From contig NZ_NJIG01000008.1 in NCBI RefSeq assembly GCF_002209535.1, forward strand, positions 62,001 through 126,000: a stretch of DNA of 64,000 bases. Direction: 5' to 3'. Shown one piece after another: positions 8,705-16,368 of this stretch; position 1 is the stretch's first letter; every line of letters begins with the position of its first letter. Under the pieces are notes generated by a model. It saw only the letters and a program-made list of their open reading frames with translations. It did not search any database and was not told the DNA's origin. Origin of the DNA: Achromobacter marplatensis (GTDB lineage: Bacteria > Pseudomonadota > Gammaproteobacteria > Burkholderiales > Burkholderiaceae_B). A program made the position numbers and the translations under genes.

Positions 8705-8725
8705 CAGGCGCCTCCTAATGAGGGA

Positions 8726-8753
8726 CTGGAGCTGGCCTTCGGCGCAGCTCCAG
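8726..8753 (-). terminator. Stem-loop after the major pilin gene (partial terminator or RNA stabiliser)
   Basis: CTGGAGCTG (8726-8734) pairs with CAGCTCCAG (8745-8753) around a loop that can itself form a TTCG tetraloop. There is no T run. Such a hairpin between the pilin gene and the rest of a fimbrial operon commonly protects the pilin mRNA and reduces read-through, giving much more pilin than usher. Confidence 0.6.
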
Positions 8754-8770
8754 ATGCGTTGGCGTGCGGG

Positions 8771-9331
8771 TTACTTGTAGGTCAGCGTGAAGTTGACCGA
8801 GGCGTGGAACTCGCCCGGAACGATCGCGACGTCCTGCTTGCCTTGTTGGCCATCATCTTCTTGCTCGCCCTGCAGGAAGGCTTGGAATTGCATCGAGGGC
8901 GTGGCGGTGTTGATCTTGAGGGCGGACGATTCGTCGCCCATCTTGATCAATTGGCCGCGGCCGTCGGTGATGCCCAGGCTGGCGCCCTTGGCCACGCCCT
9001 GGATCGCGACGAGACCATCATAGGCGCCCGACGGCGTGGCGGTGGTGAACGTTGCGGTCACGCTCTTCTTGACGTCTTCCAGGTCGCACCCGAGCAGGTT
9101 GATCTCGAAGGATTTGGGCGTCGACTTCTTGCCGCCCTTGATTTCCGCACTGGCGATCTGGTCCATCGTGACGGTTTGGTTGATGGAATCGCTGGCGATG
9201 GAGCAAGGCGCTTCAACGATCGAGCCTTCAAAACGAACCGTGCCGCTGGGTTTGTCGGCGGCGAAGGCGGCGGTGCAGGCAGAGCCCAATGCAATCGTTG
9301 CGATCAGGCGAGCCAGCTGATTTTTTTTCAT
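8771..9331 (-). CDS. Major fimbrial subunit (type-1 pilin family)
   Basis: 186 aa. The ATG at 9331 is chosen over a GTG one codon upstream because AAGGA lies 7 bases before it. Signal peptide: MKKNQLARLIATIALGSACTAAFA. The mature protein has Cys in EAPCSI and LLGCDL for the pilin disulfide, a typical FEGSIVEAPC start, and ends FHASVNFTLTYK, the donor strand. Its place first in the operon behind the regulated promoter, its length and its composition mark it as the shaft pilin. Codons 2-4 are a run of eight A, a possible slippage site. Expression is probably controlled through the site at 9500-9513. Confidence 0.92.
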   Translation of the reverse strand: MKKNQLARLIATIALGSACTAAFAADKPSGTVRFEGSIVEAPCSIASDSINQTVTMDQIASAEIKGGKKSTPKSFEINLLGCDLEDVKKSVTATFTTATPSGAYDGLVAIQGVAKGASLGITDGRGQLIKMGDESSALKINTATPSMQFQAFLQGEQEDDGQQGKQDVAIVPGEFHASVNFTLTYK

Positions 9332-9334
9332 CAC

Positions 9335-9708
9335 AATGTCCTTGGATAGTGGTTACAGCTTTCGGGTCGGGGGCTCCGTGTTCGCCGCCCCGGGGAGCAA
9401 AAAGGGACGATGAGCGTTTTGGAGTCACCTCGTGTTGAAGCTGAAAACAGTGTAGAAATTGGGACGATCGTGAGAAATAGGATGCGTAGCATCGTTATGT
9501 AGGAAATTTCCGAATGGCCCTGCATACGGATCGAACCTTTCATGTTCGCTTGGAAAAACGGGCAAATCTGGTTCTAGAGCCTCGTATGGCGACCGTGGCG
9601 TACCGCGCAATGCTCTAAAATCCGAGCTCCTCATGTGCGCCGCCGCGCGCCATGCGTCCGGCAGCGCTAGTCGCTGGACGCCCATTCTCGAGATAGGCCG
9701 ATCCCCAC
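9335..9708. promoter_or_regulatory. Divergent control region between the pilin operon and the response regulator
   Basis: 374 bp without a convincing gene. A perfect 10-bp palindrome GGAAATTTCC (9502-9511) lies in the abutting heptads TAGGAAA (9500-9506) and TTTCCGA (9507-9513), about 170 bp before the pilin start. The minus-strand heptad TTTCCTA equals the BvgA heptad consensus. Further weak TAGAAA-like half sites at 9453 and 9472 lie between it and the pilin gene, as expected for an array of regulator dimers. I could not identify a clear -10/-35 pair, which is normal for such activator-dependent promoters. Confidence 0.5.
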
Positions 9709-10344
9709 ATGAATTCAGTCTTAATCGTTGACGACCATCCGGTGTTGCGCCTTGCCGTGCGCATGCTGCTGGAGACGAACGGCTTCAATGTGATCGGAGA
9801 GGTCGGCAACGGTATCGATGCGGTGCAGATGTTCCGTGACCAGTCGCCAGATGTGGTGATTCTGGACATCGGAATCCCGAAGTTGGATGGGCTGAGCGTG
9901 ATCGGCCGGATGCGGAGCATCGATCCGCGCAGCCATATCCTGGTGCTGACGTCGCTGTCGTCCGAGGCGTTTTGCCATCGGTGCATGCAGGCGGGTGCCA
10001 AGGGCTTTGTCTGCAAGGACGAGGACCTGAACAAGCTGGTCAGCGCCATCAAGGCCGTGATGGCGGGGTACAGCGTGTTCCCGTCGATCTCCGTATCGCC
10101 GAAGCATGGGCAGGCGTCCGAGGGGGCGATGATCCAGAGCTTGTCCGATCGCGAGATGACGGTGCTGCAATACCTTGCTCAAGGGCGATCAAACAAGGAG
10201 ATCGGGGATTTGCTGCTGCTGAGCAACAAGACGGTCAGCACCTACAAGACACGCTTGCAGCAAAAGCTGGGCATGACGTCGGTGCTGGAACTGGCCGAAT
10301 TCGCCAAGCGCAATGCGCTGCTTGGCGAAGGCGAAGGCGCCTGA
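9709..10344 (+). CDS. NarL/FixJ-family response regulator, BvgA/RocA1-like
   Basis: 211 aa. Receiver domain 1-120 has Asp8-Asp9 (VDDHP), acceptor Asp53 in ILDIGIPKLDG, Thr in VLTSL and Lys in CKDEDL. A LuxR-type helix-turn-helix spans about 145-205 (LSDREMTVLQYLAQGRSNKE, then LLLSNKTVSTYKTRLQQKL). By eye it closely follows Bordetella BvgA along its whole length, including IGIPKLDGL, KAVMAGY and LSNKTVSTYKTRL. It is therefore expected to bind inverted heptads such as those at 9500 and 2520 when phosphorylated, probably by the hybrid kinase at 1-1227. It is transcribed away from the fimbrial operon. No strong ribosome site precedes the ATG. Confidence 0.93.
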   Translation: MNSVLIVDDHPVLRLAVRMLLETNGFNVIGEVGNGIDAVQMFRDQSPDVVILDIGIPKLDGLSVIGRMRSIDPRSHILVLTSLSSEAFCHRCMQAGAKGFVCKDEDLNKLVSAIKAVMAGYSVFPSISVSPKHGQASEGAMIQSLSDREMTVLQYLAQGRSNKEIGDLLLLSNKTVSTYKTRLQQKLGMTSVLELAEFAKRNALLGEGEGA

Positions 10345-10357
10345 GGGGCTCAGGCGC
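10337..10357. terminator. Hairpin over the stop codon of the response-regulator gene
   Basis: GCGCCTGAG and CTCAGGCGC form a perfect 9-bp stem around GGG. It lies in the 30-bp convergent gap between the regulator and hpaI and includes the TGA stop. No T run follows, so termination efficiency is uncertain. Confidence 0.5.
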
Positions 10358-10374
10358 ACGTTCGAGGGGCAGAT

Positions 10375-11184
10375 TCAGTAAGGACCGGCGCCGCTCTGGA
10401 TCGCCTTGGTATCTTTGAATTCGCCGGCAAGTTTCTCGGCCGCGCGGGCCAACAGCACGGCATCGACGCCTACGGCGACGAAGGTCGCGCCCAGGGCCAG
10501 GTAGTGCTTGGCCTGCGCCACGCCGCTGTGCAGGATGCCGGCGGCTTTGCCGGAGCGCACGATGCGGGTGATGGCCTCGTCGATCGTCTTGAGCACCTCG
10601 GGGTGTTCCGGCTGGCCCAGATAACCCATGCCAGCCGAGAGGTCGGCCGGGCCGATGAAGGCGCCGTCCACGCCGTCTACCGCCAGGATCTCGTCCAGCG
10701 CGTCAATGCCGGCCGGCGTTTCGATCTGCACCAGCACGCACATCTGGTCGTTGGCGCGTTCCAGGTAGTTGGGGATACGGTTCCAGCGCGAGGAACGCGC
10801 CAGCGCGCTGCCCACGCCGCGGATGCCGGCGGGCGGGTAGCGCACCGCGGCCACAGCCGCCGCGGCTTCCTTGGCGGACTGGATCATCGGAACAAGCAAG
10901 GTCTGTGCGCCCGTGTCCAGGATCTGCTTGATTTGCACAGAGTCGTTCCAGGCCGGGCGTACCACGGGCGCCACCGGGTAGGCGGCCACCGATTGCAGCT
11001 GCGACAGCGTCGTCTGCAAGGTGTTGGGGGCGTGTTCGCCGTCGATCAACAGCCAGTCGAAACCGGCGCCGGCGACGATCTCCGAGGTATAGGCGCTGGC
11101 CAGGCCGGCCCACAGGCCGATCTGGGGTTTACGGTCGCGCAAGGCTTGCTTGAAGGTGTTGGTGAGGATGTCCATGGACTGCAT
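10375..11184 (-). CDS. hpaI: 4-hydroxy-2-oxoheptanedioate aldolase
   Basis: 269 aa, matching the usual length. This class II pyruvate aldolase cleaves 4-hydroxy-2-oxoheptane-1,7-dioate to pyruvate and succinic semialdehyde, the last step of homoprotocatechuate degradation. Visible active-site elements are His51 in DGEHAP, Arg76, the metal ligand Glu155 in QIETPAG and Asp181 in [10 protein letters not shown]. The start at 11184 could instead be the ATG three codons later; neither has a strong ribosome site. It is the last gene of the minus-strand hpa run, 6 bp after hpaH, and is probably translated from the same mRNA. Confidence 0.95.
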   Translation of the reverse strand: MQSMDILTNTFKQALRDRKPQIGLWAGLASAYTSEIVAGAGFDWLLIDGEHAPNTLQTTLSQLQSVAAYPVAPVVRPAWNDSVQIKQILDTGAQTLLVPMIQSAKEAAAAVAAVRYPPAGIRGVGSALARSSRWNRIPNYLERANDQMCVLVQIETPAGIDALDEILAVDGVDGAFIGPADLSAGMGYLGQPEHPEVLKTIDEAITRIVRSGKAAGILHSGVAQAKHYLALGATFVAVGVDAVLLARAAEKLAGEFKDTKAIQSGAGPY

Positions 11185-11190
11185 GCCGTG

Positions 11191-11994
11191 TTAGATGAAA
11201 TGACAGTTGACGGAACCCAGCACGCCGTAATCGACACTGAACGTGTCGCCGGGCCGGGCGGCTACCGGCCGGGTGAACGACCCCGACAGGATGATTTCTC
11301 CGGCCTCCAGCGCGACGTCGTGGGCGGCCAGCTTATTAGCCAGCCATACTACGCCATTGGCGGGGTGATTCAAGACGCCGGCGGCCACGCCGGTTTCCTC
11401 GATGACGGCGTTGCGCGAGAGGATGGCGCCGATCCAGCGCAGGTCCATGTCGTCGATCTTCACGGGCCGTCCGCCCATGACGACGCCTGCGTTGGCGGCG
11501 TTGTCGGCGATGGTGTCGAACACCTTGCGCGGGCGCTTGGTGTCGGGGTCGATGCCGTGCGAACGCGCGTCGATGATCTCCAGCGCGGGAATCACGTAGT
11601 CGACGGCGTCATAAACCTGGAACAGCGTCACGTTCGGCCCTTCGAGGCGCTTGCCCAGCACGAAGGCCAGTTCGACTTCCAGGCGGGGCAAGATGAATCG
11701 GTCGGCGGGGATATTGCTGCCGTCGTCGAAGAACATGTCGTCCAGCAGCATGCCGAAATCGGGCTCGTCGATCTGGGACGCCTGCTGCATGGCGCGGGAG
11801 GTCAGGCCGATCTTGTGGCCGCGTTTGACGCGGCCTTGCGCCAGCTTGATGTCCATCCAAGCGCGCTGGATGGCGTAGGCGTCGGCGATGTCGATGCCGG
11901 GGTGTTCCAGCGAGATCTGGCGGATCTGCGTGCGGGTGCGTTCAGCGTCGTGCAGGCGCGCGGCAATGGCGCGCACGGTTTGGGTATCTAGCAT
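11191..11994 (-). CDS. hpaH: 2-oxo-hept-4-ene-1,7-dioate hydratase
   Basis: 267 aa from the ATG at 11994, exactly the length of the E. coli enzyme; an upstream in-frame start would overlap hpaG2. It is a metal-dependent hydratase of the MhpD/FAH-related family that adds water to 2-oxohept-ene-dioate before aldol cleavage. Segments [43 protein letters not shown] and [17 protein letters not shown] are near-identical to HpaH and include the acidic metal ligands (EVE). It sits between hpaG2 and hpaI. Confidence 0.96.
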   Translation of the reverse strand: MLDTQTVRAIAARLHDAERTRTQIRQISLEHPGIDIADAYAIQRAWMDIKLAQGRVKRGHKIGLTSRAMQQASQIDEPDFGMLLDDMFFDDGSNIPADRFILPRLEVELAFVLGKRLEGPNVTLFQVYDAVDYVIPALEIIDARSHGIDPDTKRPRKVFDTIADNAANAGVVMGGRPVKIDDMDLRWIGAILSRNAVIEETGVAAGVLNHPANGVVWLANKLAAHDVALEAGEIILSGSFTRPVAARPGDTFSVDYGVLGSVNCHFI

Positions 11995-12010
11995 CGGGTG
12001 TCCGAAAGGA

Positions 12011-12760
12011 TCAGGAAGGGAAGGGAGCCAGCGTGTTGACGAGTCGTCCAACGCCGTCGATTTCGGTCACGACCTCGTCGCCGGGCATGACATTGACGAT
12101 GCCGTCGGGGGTGCCCGTCAGGATCAGGTCGCCGGGCGAGAGCGTCATGAAGCTGCTGAAATACGCGATCAAGGCGGGCACGTCGAACACCATGTCGCGC
12201 GTGTTGCCGCGCTGGGTCTCGACGCCGTTGACGGTGGTGCGCAGGTTCAGGTTCATGGGGTCGGGGACGTCGTCACGATCGACCAGCCAAGGGCCCAGCG
12301 GCGTGCAGGTGTCGCGGCTTTTCACCCGCAGATTGGGGCGATACCAGTTTTCCAGGTAGTCGCGCAGCGCGTAGTCGTTGGCCACCGTATAGCCGGCCAC
12401 ATGATCATAGGCCTGGCTCCGCGAGACGCCGCGGGCCGTCTTGCCGATGACCACCGCCAGCTCGCATTCATAGTGCATGAAGGCAACGTCGGCGGGGCGC
12501 AGGGTCTGGGCACGGTGCCCGACGAAGGTGTTGGCGGCCTTCAGGAAGCCCAGCGGTTCCTCCGGCGCCTTGAACGCCAGCTCCTTGGCATGGTCCGCAT
12601 AGTTGATGGCCAGCGTGAACGTGGTGCGGGGTTCGATAGGGGGTAGCCAGGAGACGGCTTCTTCGGCCAGGACGCGGCCGTCGGCCAGACGGACCTGGCC
12701 CGGACCCGCCTCGGTCGCCGCGTGGATGGCACCTTCGTAAACAATGCGTGCGTGTTTCAT
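12011..12760 (-). CDS. hpaG2: Homoprotocatechuate pathway isomerase/decarboxylase, C-terminal-type subunit
   Basis: 249 aa of the fumarylacetoacetate hydrolase fold. It corresponds to the C-terminal half of E. coli HpaG: LNYADHAKEL-like start, GFLKAANT, MHYECELAVVIGK, VANDYALRDYLEN, RPNLRVKSRD, FMTLSPGDLILTGTP. Metal ligands are Glu98, Glu100 and Asp129. It acts on 5-oxopent-3-ene-1,2,5-tricarboxylate (decarboxylation) or its isomer. The partner N-terminal half is fused to HpaF in the next gene upstream, 9 bp away. Which half decarboxylates is known for E. coli HpaG; extension to this protein is inference. Confidence 0.93.
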   Translation of the reverse strand: MKHARIVYEGAIHAATEAGPGQVRLADGRVLAEEAVSWLPPIEPRTTFTLAINYADHAKELAFKAPEEPLGFLKAANTFVGHRAQTLRPADVAFMHYECELAVVIGKTARGVSRSQAYDHVAGYTVANDYALRDYLENWYRPNLRVKSRDTCTPLGPWLVDRDDVPDPMNLNLRTTVNGVETQRGNTRDMVFDVPALIAYFSSFMTLSPGDLILTGTPDGIVNVMPGDEVVTEIDGVGRLVNTLAPFPS

Positions 12761-12769
12761 GGCGGATCC

Positions 12770-13822
12770 TCAGGCGGTGGCGGCGGCCAGCCGGTTGCCC
12801 AGCGTGCCGACGTGCAAGATGCGGATGTCGTAGCGCTGCCCGGCCCTGACGCGCGGGGCGTCGTAAGGGGCGCCGACCAGCAGCATGTCGCCGGCGTCAA
12901 AGCTCATGAATTGCGTGACGTCGGCGATCAGCCGCGCCACCGGGCGGACCAGATCTGCGGTGCTGGCGCGCTGCGCCAGGACGCCGTCCACATGGACTTC
13001 GATTTCCAGCGCGTCGGGGTCGGGCACGGATGCCGCCGGCGCAAGATCGCGGCCGATGGGGCAGAAGCCGTCGCGGCATTTCTGCTTGAGGGCAGGCCGG
13101 AAGTAGCTGGCGTGCGGGACGGAAAGGTCGGCCACGACGCGATAGCCCGCCACGTAGGCCAACGCTTCCGCCTCGCTTACCTGGGTGGCGCGGCGCGAGA
13201 ACACCACGCCCAGGCAGGCGCCCACTTCGACCTCGTCGACGTCGGCCGGCAGCGTGATGACGTCGCCGTCTTGCGCATACGTGTTGGCGGGCTTGATGTA
13301 GAGCACCGGCGCCTTGGGCGCGGCCTTGTACGGCGGGGCGTCCATGGTGTCCCCCAACGCCTGCAACGCCTGGCGCGTGTTCAGCGCGGCGCCCACTACC
13401 GTGCGGGGCGGGGCCGCCAATGCGGCGGCGGCTTCGGCGGCGCGTGCGGCCAGGTAATCGCGGTAGTTGTTCACCTTGTAGTTCAGCACGGGGTCGGCCT
13501 CTTCGATCTGCATCGAGATGCCCAGCGGGCGGGCGGCCATGAGCGGCGCCAACGCGGCGGACAGGGCCTGGAACACGCGTTCGCCCAGCGCGGTCTTCTG
13601 CACGTCACTACGTCCGTGCCCGATGCGCAGCACCACGTGGACAAAGGTGTTGTCCGGATGGCCATCGACGATCAGGCAGTCGTCCACGCGCAGCGCTCGC
13701 GTACGGGCGCCCGCCAGCGGGAACAGCGTGCCGTCGCCAACGGCGGCGTCCTGCACGGTGCGCATCAGCGTGCGCGTGTCCAGGTCCAGGTTGCCGGAGT
13801 ACTCAATCCAGATGTGGGGCAT
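12770..13822 (-). CDS. Fusion of CHM isomerase (HpaF) with the N-terminal isomerase/decarboxylase subunit (HpaG1)
   Basis: 350 aa in two parts. Residues 1-126 match 5-carboxymethyl-2-hydroxymuconate isomerase (HpaF, tautomerase fold): catalytic Pro2 after Met removal, GTLFPLAGARTR with Arg40/Arg42, and RIGHGRS with Arg71, ending NYKVNNYRDYL like HpaF. After an Ala-rich linker (125-140), residues 141-345 match the N-half of E. coli HpaG: YKAAPKAPVLYIKPANT, FYRPALKQKCRDGFCPIG-like at 240-257, and STADLVRPVARL. The frame is continuous, with no sign of a lost stop. It is the first gene of the minus-strand run and faces hpaE across the control region. Confidence 0.92.
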   Translation of the reverse strand: MPHIWIEYSGNLDLDTRTLMRTVQDAAVGDGTLFPLAGARTRALRVDDCLIVDGHPDNTFVHVVLRIGHGRSDVQKTALGERVFQALSAALAPLMAARPLGISMQIEEADPVLNYKVNNYRDYLAARAAEAAAALAAPPRTVVGAALNTRQALQALGDTMDAPPYKAAPKAPVLYIKPANTYAQDGDVITLPADVDEVEVGACLGVVFSRRATQVSEAEALAYVAGYRVVADLSVPHASYFRPALKQKCRDGFCPIGRDLAPAASVPDPDALEIEVHVDGVLAQRASTADLVRPVARLIADVTQFMSFDAGDMLLVGAPYDAPRVRAGQRYDIRILHVGTLGNRLAAATA

Positions 13823-13844
13823 GTTGTCTCGCTCACCATATCGT

Positions 13845-13862
13845 TATCATGTTAAGTATCAT
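13845..13862 (-). promoter_or_regulatory. TATCAT direct repeat before the hpaF-hpaG1 gene
   Basis: TATCAT-GTTAAG-TATCAT, two hexamers with a 6-bp spacer, lies 23 bp before the start codon. The central GTTAAG resembles the TTAA core of the hpaE-side operator, so both could be HpaR sites. It probably overlaps the minus-strand promoter; I could not place its -35 and -10 confidently. Confidence 0.4.
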
Positions 13863-13934
13863 AGTGAAAAAGGTCAGGGCCGGCAACGCCCGGAACGTGT
13901 CTGGCCAGGCAGGTCGGATCGGGATTTCCCGGCG

Positions 13935-13974
13935 TTGACAGCGCCCGGCGGCCAGCATAATGTTAACGTGTTAA
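13935..13974 (+). promoter_or_regulatory. hpaE promoter with a MarR-type operator
   Basis: A perfect -35 TTGACA (13935-13940) is followed 15 bp later by CATAAT (13956-13961), or 17 bp later by TAATGT. Directly downstream is TTAAC-GT-GTTAA (13963-13974), a perfect inverted repeat of the size bound by MarR dimers, placed over the likely transcription start. Repression by HpaR, relieved by hydroxyphenylacetate-type ligands, is the natural reading; it is inferred from position and family. Confidence 0.6.
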
Positions 13975-14022
13975 TTAAAAACGCGGGCGAGATTGAGCCG
14001 CCCCCATGCAGGAGGAGCGCAC

Positions 14023-15489
14023 GTGAGCATCAAACATTGGATCAATGGCCGGCAGGTCGACAGCGCAGACCGCTTCGTCACCTATAACCCGGCCACTGGC
14101 GATGCGATTGACGAGGTCGCCGCGGGCGGCCAGGCCGAGATCGATGCCGCCGTGTCTGCCGCGGCCGATGCTTTCCCTAAATGGGCGAACACGCCCGCCA
14201 AGGAACGTGCCCGCCTGATGCGCCGCCTGGGCGAACTGATCGACCAGAACGTGCCGATGCTGGCCGACCTGGAGACGCGCGATACCGGCCTGCCGATCTC
14301 GCAGACGCGCAAGCAACTGATTCCGCGCGCTTCCGAGAACTTCACGTTCTTCGCGGAAGTCTGCACGCGGATGAACGGCCACACGTACCCGGTGGACGAT
14401 CAGATGCTGAACTACACGCTGTACCAGCCGGTCGGCGTGTGCGCGCTGGTGTCGCCCTGGAACGTGCCGTTCATGACCGCCACCTGGAAGACGGCGCCGT
14501 GCCTGGCGCTGGGCAATACCGCCGTGCTGAAGATGTCGGAACTGTCGCCATTGACGGCCGACCAGTTAGGCAGGCTGGCGCTGGAGGCTGGCATCCCGGC
14601 AGGCGTGCTGAACGTGGTGCAGGGTTACGGCGCCACGGCGGGCGACGCGCTGGTACGGCACCCCGGCGTGCGCGCGATCTCGTTCACGGGCGGCACCGTC
14701 ACGGGCAAGAAGATCCTGGCTGGCGCCGGCGGCATCAAGAAGTACTCGATGGAACTGGGCGGCAAGTCGCCCGTCCTGATCTTCGACGATGCCGACGTGG
14801 ACCGTGCGCTGGATGCCGCACTGTTCACCATTTTTTCGTTGAATGGAGAGCGTTGCACCGCGGGGTCGCGCATCTTCGTGCAGCAAAGCATCTACGACGA
14901 TTTCGTGCGCAAGTTCGCGGCGCGCGCCGAACGGCTGGTGGTTGGCGACCCGGGCGACGAGGCCACGCATGTGGGCGCGATGATCACGCGACAGCACTGG
15001 GAAAAGGTGACAGGCTACATTGATCTGGCCGAACGGGAAGGCGCCCGCATCCTGGCGGGCGGCGCAGGCAAGCCAGCCGGTTTGCCCGTGCACCTGGCAC
15101 ATGGAAATTTCGTGCGTCCGACCGTGCTGGCCGACGTCGATAACCGCATGCGTTGCGCGCAGGAAGAGATCTTCGGCCCGGTCGCCTGCCTGATCCCGTT
15201 CAAGGACGAGGCGGAGGGCCTGGCGCTGGCGAACGACGTGAAGTACGGGCTGGCGTCCTATATCTGGACGAGCGACATCGGCCGCGCGCACCGTCTGGCG
15301 CGCGGTATCGAAGCAGGCATGGTGTTCATCAACAGCCAGAACGTACGCGACTTGCGCCAGCCGTTCGGGGGCACGAAGGAATCGGGCACGGGGCGGGAAG
15401 GCGGCGAATACAGCTACGAGGTATTCGCCGAAATCAAGAACGTGTGCGTGTCGCTGGGCGGCCACCACATCCCCAAATGGGGCGTTTAA
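14023..15489 (+). CDS. hpaE: 5-carboxymethyl-2-hydroxymuconate semialdehyde dehydrogenase
   Basis: 488 aa, the family's exact length, from a GTG at 14023 with GGAGGAG 8 bases upstream; this site decides the start over longer in-frame options. It is an NAD-dependent aldehyde dehydrogenase oxidising the ring-cleavage product semialdehyde to the tricarboxylate. Catalytic residues are Glu244 (MELGGKSP) and Cys278 (NGERCTAGSR); the Rossmann FTGGTVTGKKI loop and C-terminal QPFGGTKESGTGREGG are present. It begins the plus-strand hpa unit, 26 bp before hpaD. Confidence 0.96.
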   Translation: MSIKHWINGRQVDSADRFVTYNPATGDAIDEVAAGGQAEIDAAVSAAADAFPKWANTPAKERARLMRRLGELIDQNVPMLADLETRDTGLPISQTRKQLIPRASENFTFFAEVCTRMNGHTYPVDDQMLNYTLYQPVGVCALVSPWNVPFMTATWKTAPCLALGNTAVLKMSELSPLTADQLGRLALEAGIPAGVLNVVQGYGATAGDALVRHPGVRAISFTGGTVTGKKILAGAGGIKKYSMELGGKSPVLIFDDADVDRALDAALFTIFSLNGERCTAGSRIFVQQSIYDDFVRKFAARAERLVVGDPGDEATHVGAMITRQHWEKVTGYIDLAEREGARILAGGAGKPAGLPVHLAHGNFVRPTVLADVDNRMRCAQEEIFGPVACLIPFKDEAEGLALANDVKYGLASYIWTSDIGRAHRLARGIEAGMVFINSQNVRDLRQPFGGTKESGTGREGGEYSYEVFAEIKNVCVSLGGHHIPKWGV

Positions 15490-15515
15490 GCCTCGGGAAT
15501 CAGGAGACAACCATC

Positions 15516-16367
15516 ATGGGTAAGCTCGCGCTGGCGGCCAAGGTGACGCATGTGCCGTCGATGTATCTGTCCGAACTTCCTGGCAAGCACCATGGTTGCC
15601 GCGAGGCCGCCATTGAAGGGCATCGCATCATCGGCAAGCGGTGCCGCGACCTGGATGTGGACACGATCGTGGTGCTGGACGTGCATTGGCTGGTCAATGC
15701 GGGTTATCACGTGAACGCCAACGGGCGTTTCAAGGGGCGCTATACCAGCAACGAGCTGCCGCATTTCATCAAGGACATGGATTACGCCTACCGCGGCAAT
15801 TCCGAACTGGGGCGGCGCATCGCCGAATGCGCCAATGCGGCGGGCGTGGGCACGCGTTCGCACGAGATCGACAGCCTGGAGCTGGAATACGGCACATTGG
15901 TGCCGATGCGGTACATGAATGGCGACGGCCGCTTCAACGTAGTGTCGGTGGCCGCCTGGTGCGCATGGCATGCGCTGGACGAAAGCCGTCGATTCGGCGC
16001 GGCGCTGCGCCAGGCCATCGAGGCCAGCGACAGCCGCGTCGCCGTGCTGGCCAGCGGATCGCTGTCGCATCGCTTCAACGACAACGGCAGTCCTGAAGCC
16101 GCCATGCACCAGATCAGCCGCGAGTTCCACCGCCAGGTGGACTTGCGGGTGGTCGAGCTATGGCGCCAAGGGGATTGGAAAACGTTCTGCGCGATGCTGC
16201 CCGACTACGCCGAGCACTGCGTCGGCGAAGGCGGCATGCACGACACGGCCATGCTGCTGGGACTATTGGGGTGGGACAGTTACGACAAGCCGGTGGAGAT
16301 CGTCACCGATTACTTCACCAGTTCCGGCACGGGGCAGATCAACGCGATCTTCCCGGTGCCGGCCTGA
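15516..16367 (+). CDS. hpaD: 3,4-dihydroxyphenylacetate 2,3-dioxygenase (class III extradiol)
   Basis: 283 aa from the ATG at 15516, with AGGAG 9 bases upstream; the same frame is open further 5' but that part overlaps hpaE and is not coding. The protein matches E. coli HpaD/HpcB of the LigB superfamily in length and in segments such as LAAKVTHVPSMYLSE, VVLDVHWLVN, SLELEYGTLVPM, GSLSHRFNDNG and GEGGMHDTAMLLGLLGW. His12 and the DVHW His with a later Glu are the expected Fe(II) ligands. It opens the homoprotocatechuate ring with O2. It is convergent with hpaR, one base apart. Confidence 0.96.
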   Translation: MGKLALAAKVTHVPSMYLSELPGKHHGCREAAIEGHRIIGKRCRDLDVDTIVVLDVHWLVNAGYHVNANGRFKGRYTSNELPHFIKDMDYAYRGNSELGRRIAECANAAGVGTRSHEIDSLELEYGTLVPMRYMNGDGRFNVVSVAAWCAWHALDESRRFGAALRQAIEASDSRVAVLASGSLSHRFNDNGSPEAAMHQISREFHRQVDLRVVELWRQGDWKTFCAMLPDYAEHCVGEGGMHDTAMLLGLLGWDSYDKPVEIVTDYFTSSGTGQINAIFPVPA

Positions 16368-16368
16368 G

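Noticed and set aside
9453-9482. Further regulator half sites between 9453 and 9482
   Set aside because: The matches are short and spacing to the main palindrome is irregular, so they are mentioned only as weak support.
10504-11991. 495-codon plus-strand frame opposite hpaI and hpaH
   Set aside because: Both minus-strand genes are full-length family members; this is antisense shadow.
15153-15515. In-frame extension of hpaD back into hpaE
   Set aside because: It overlaps hpaE coding sequence; the ATG at 15516 has a ribosome site and gives the exact family length.
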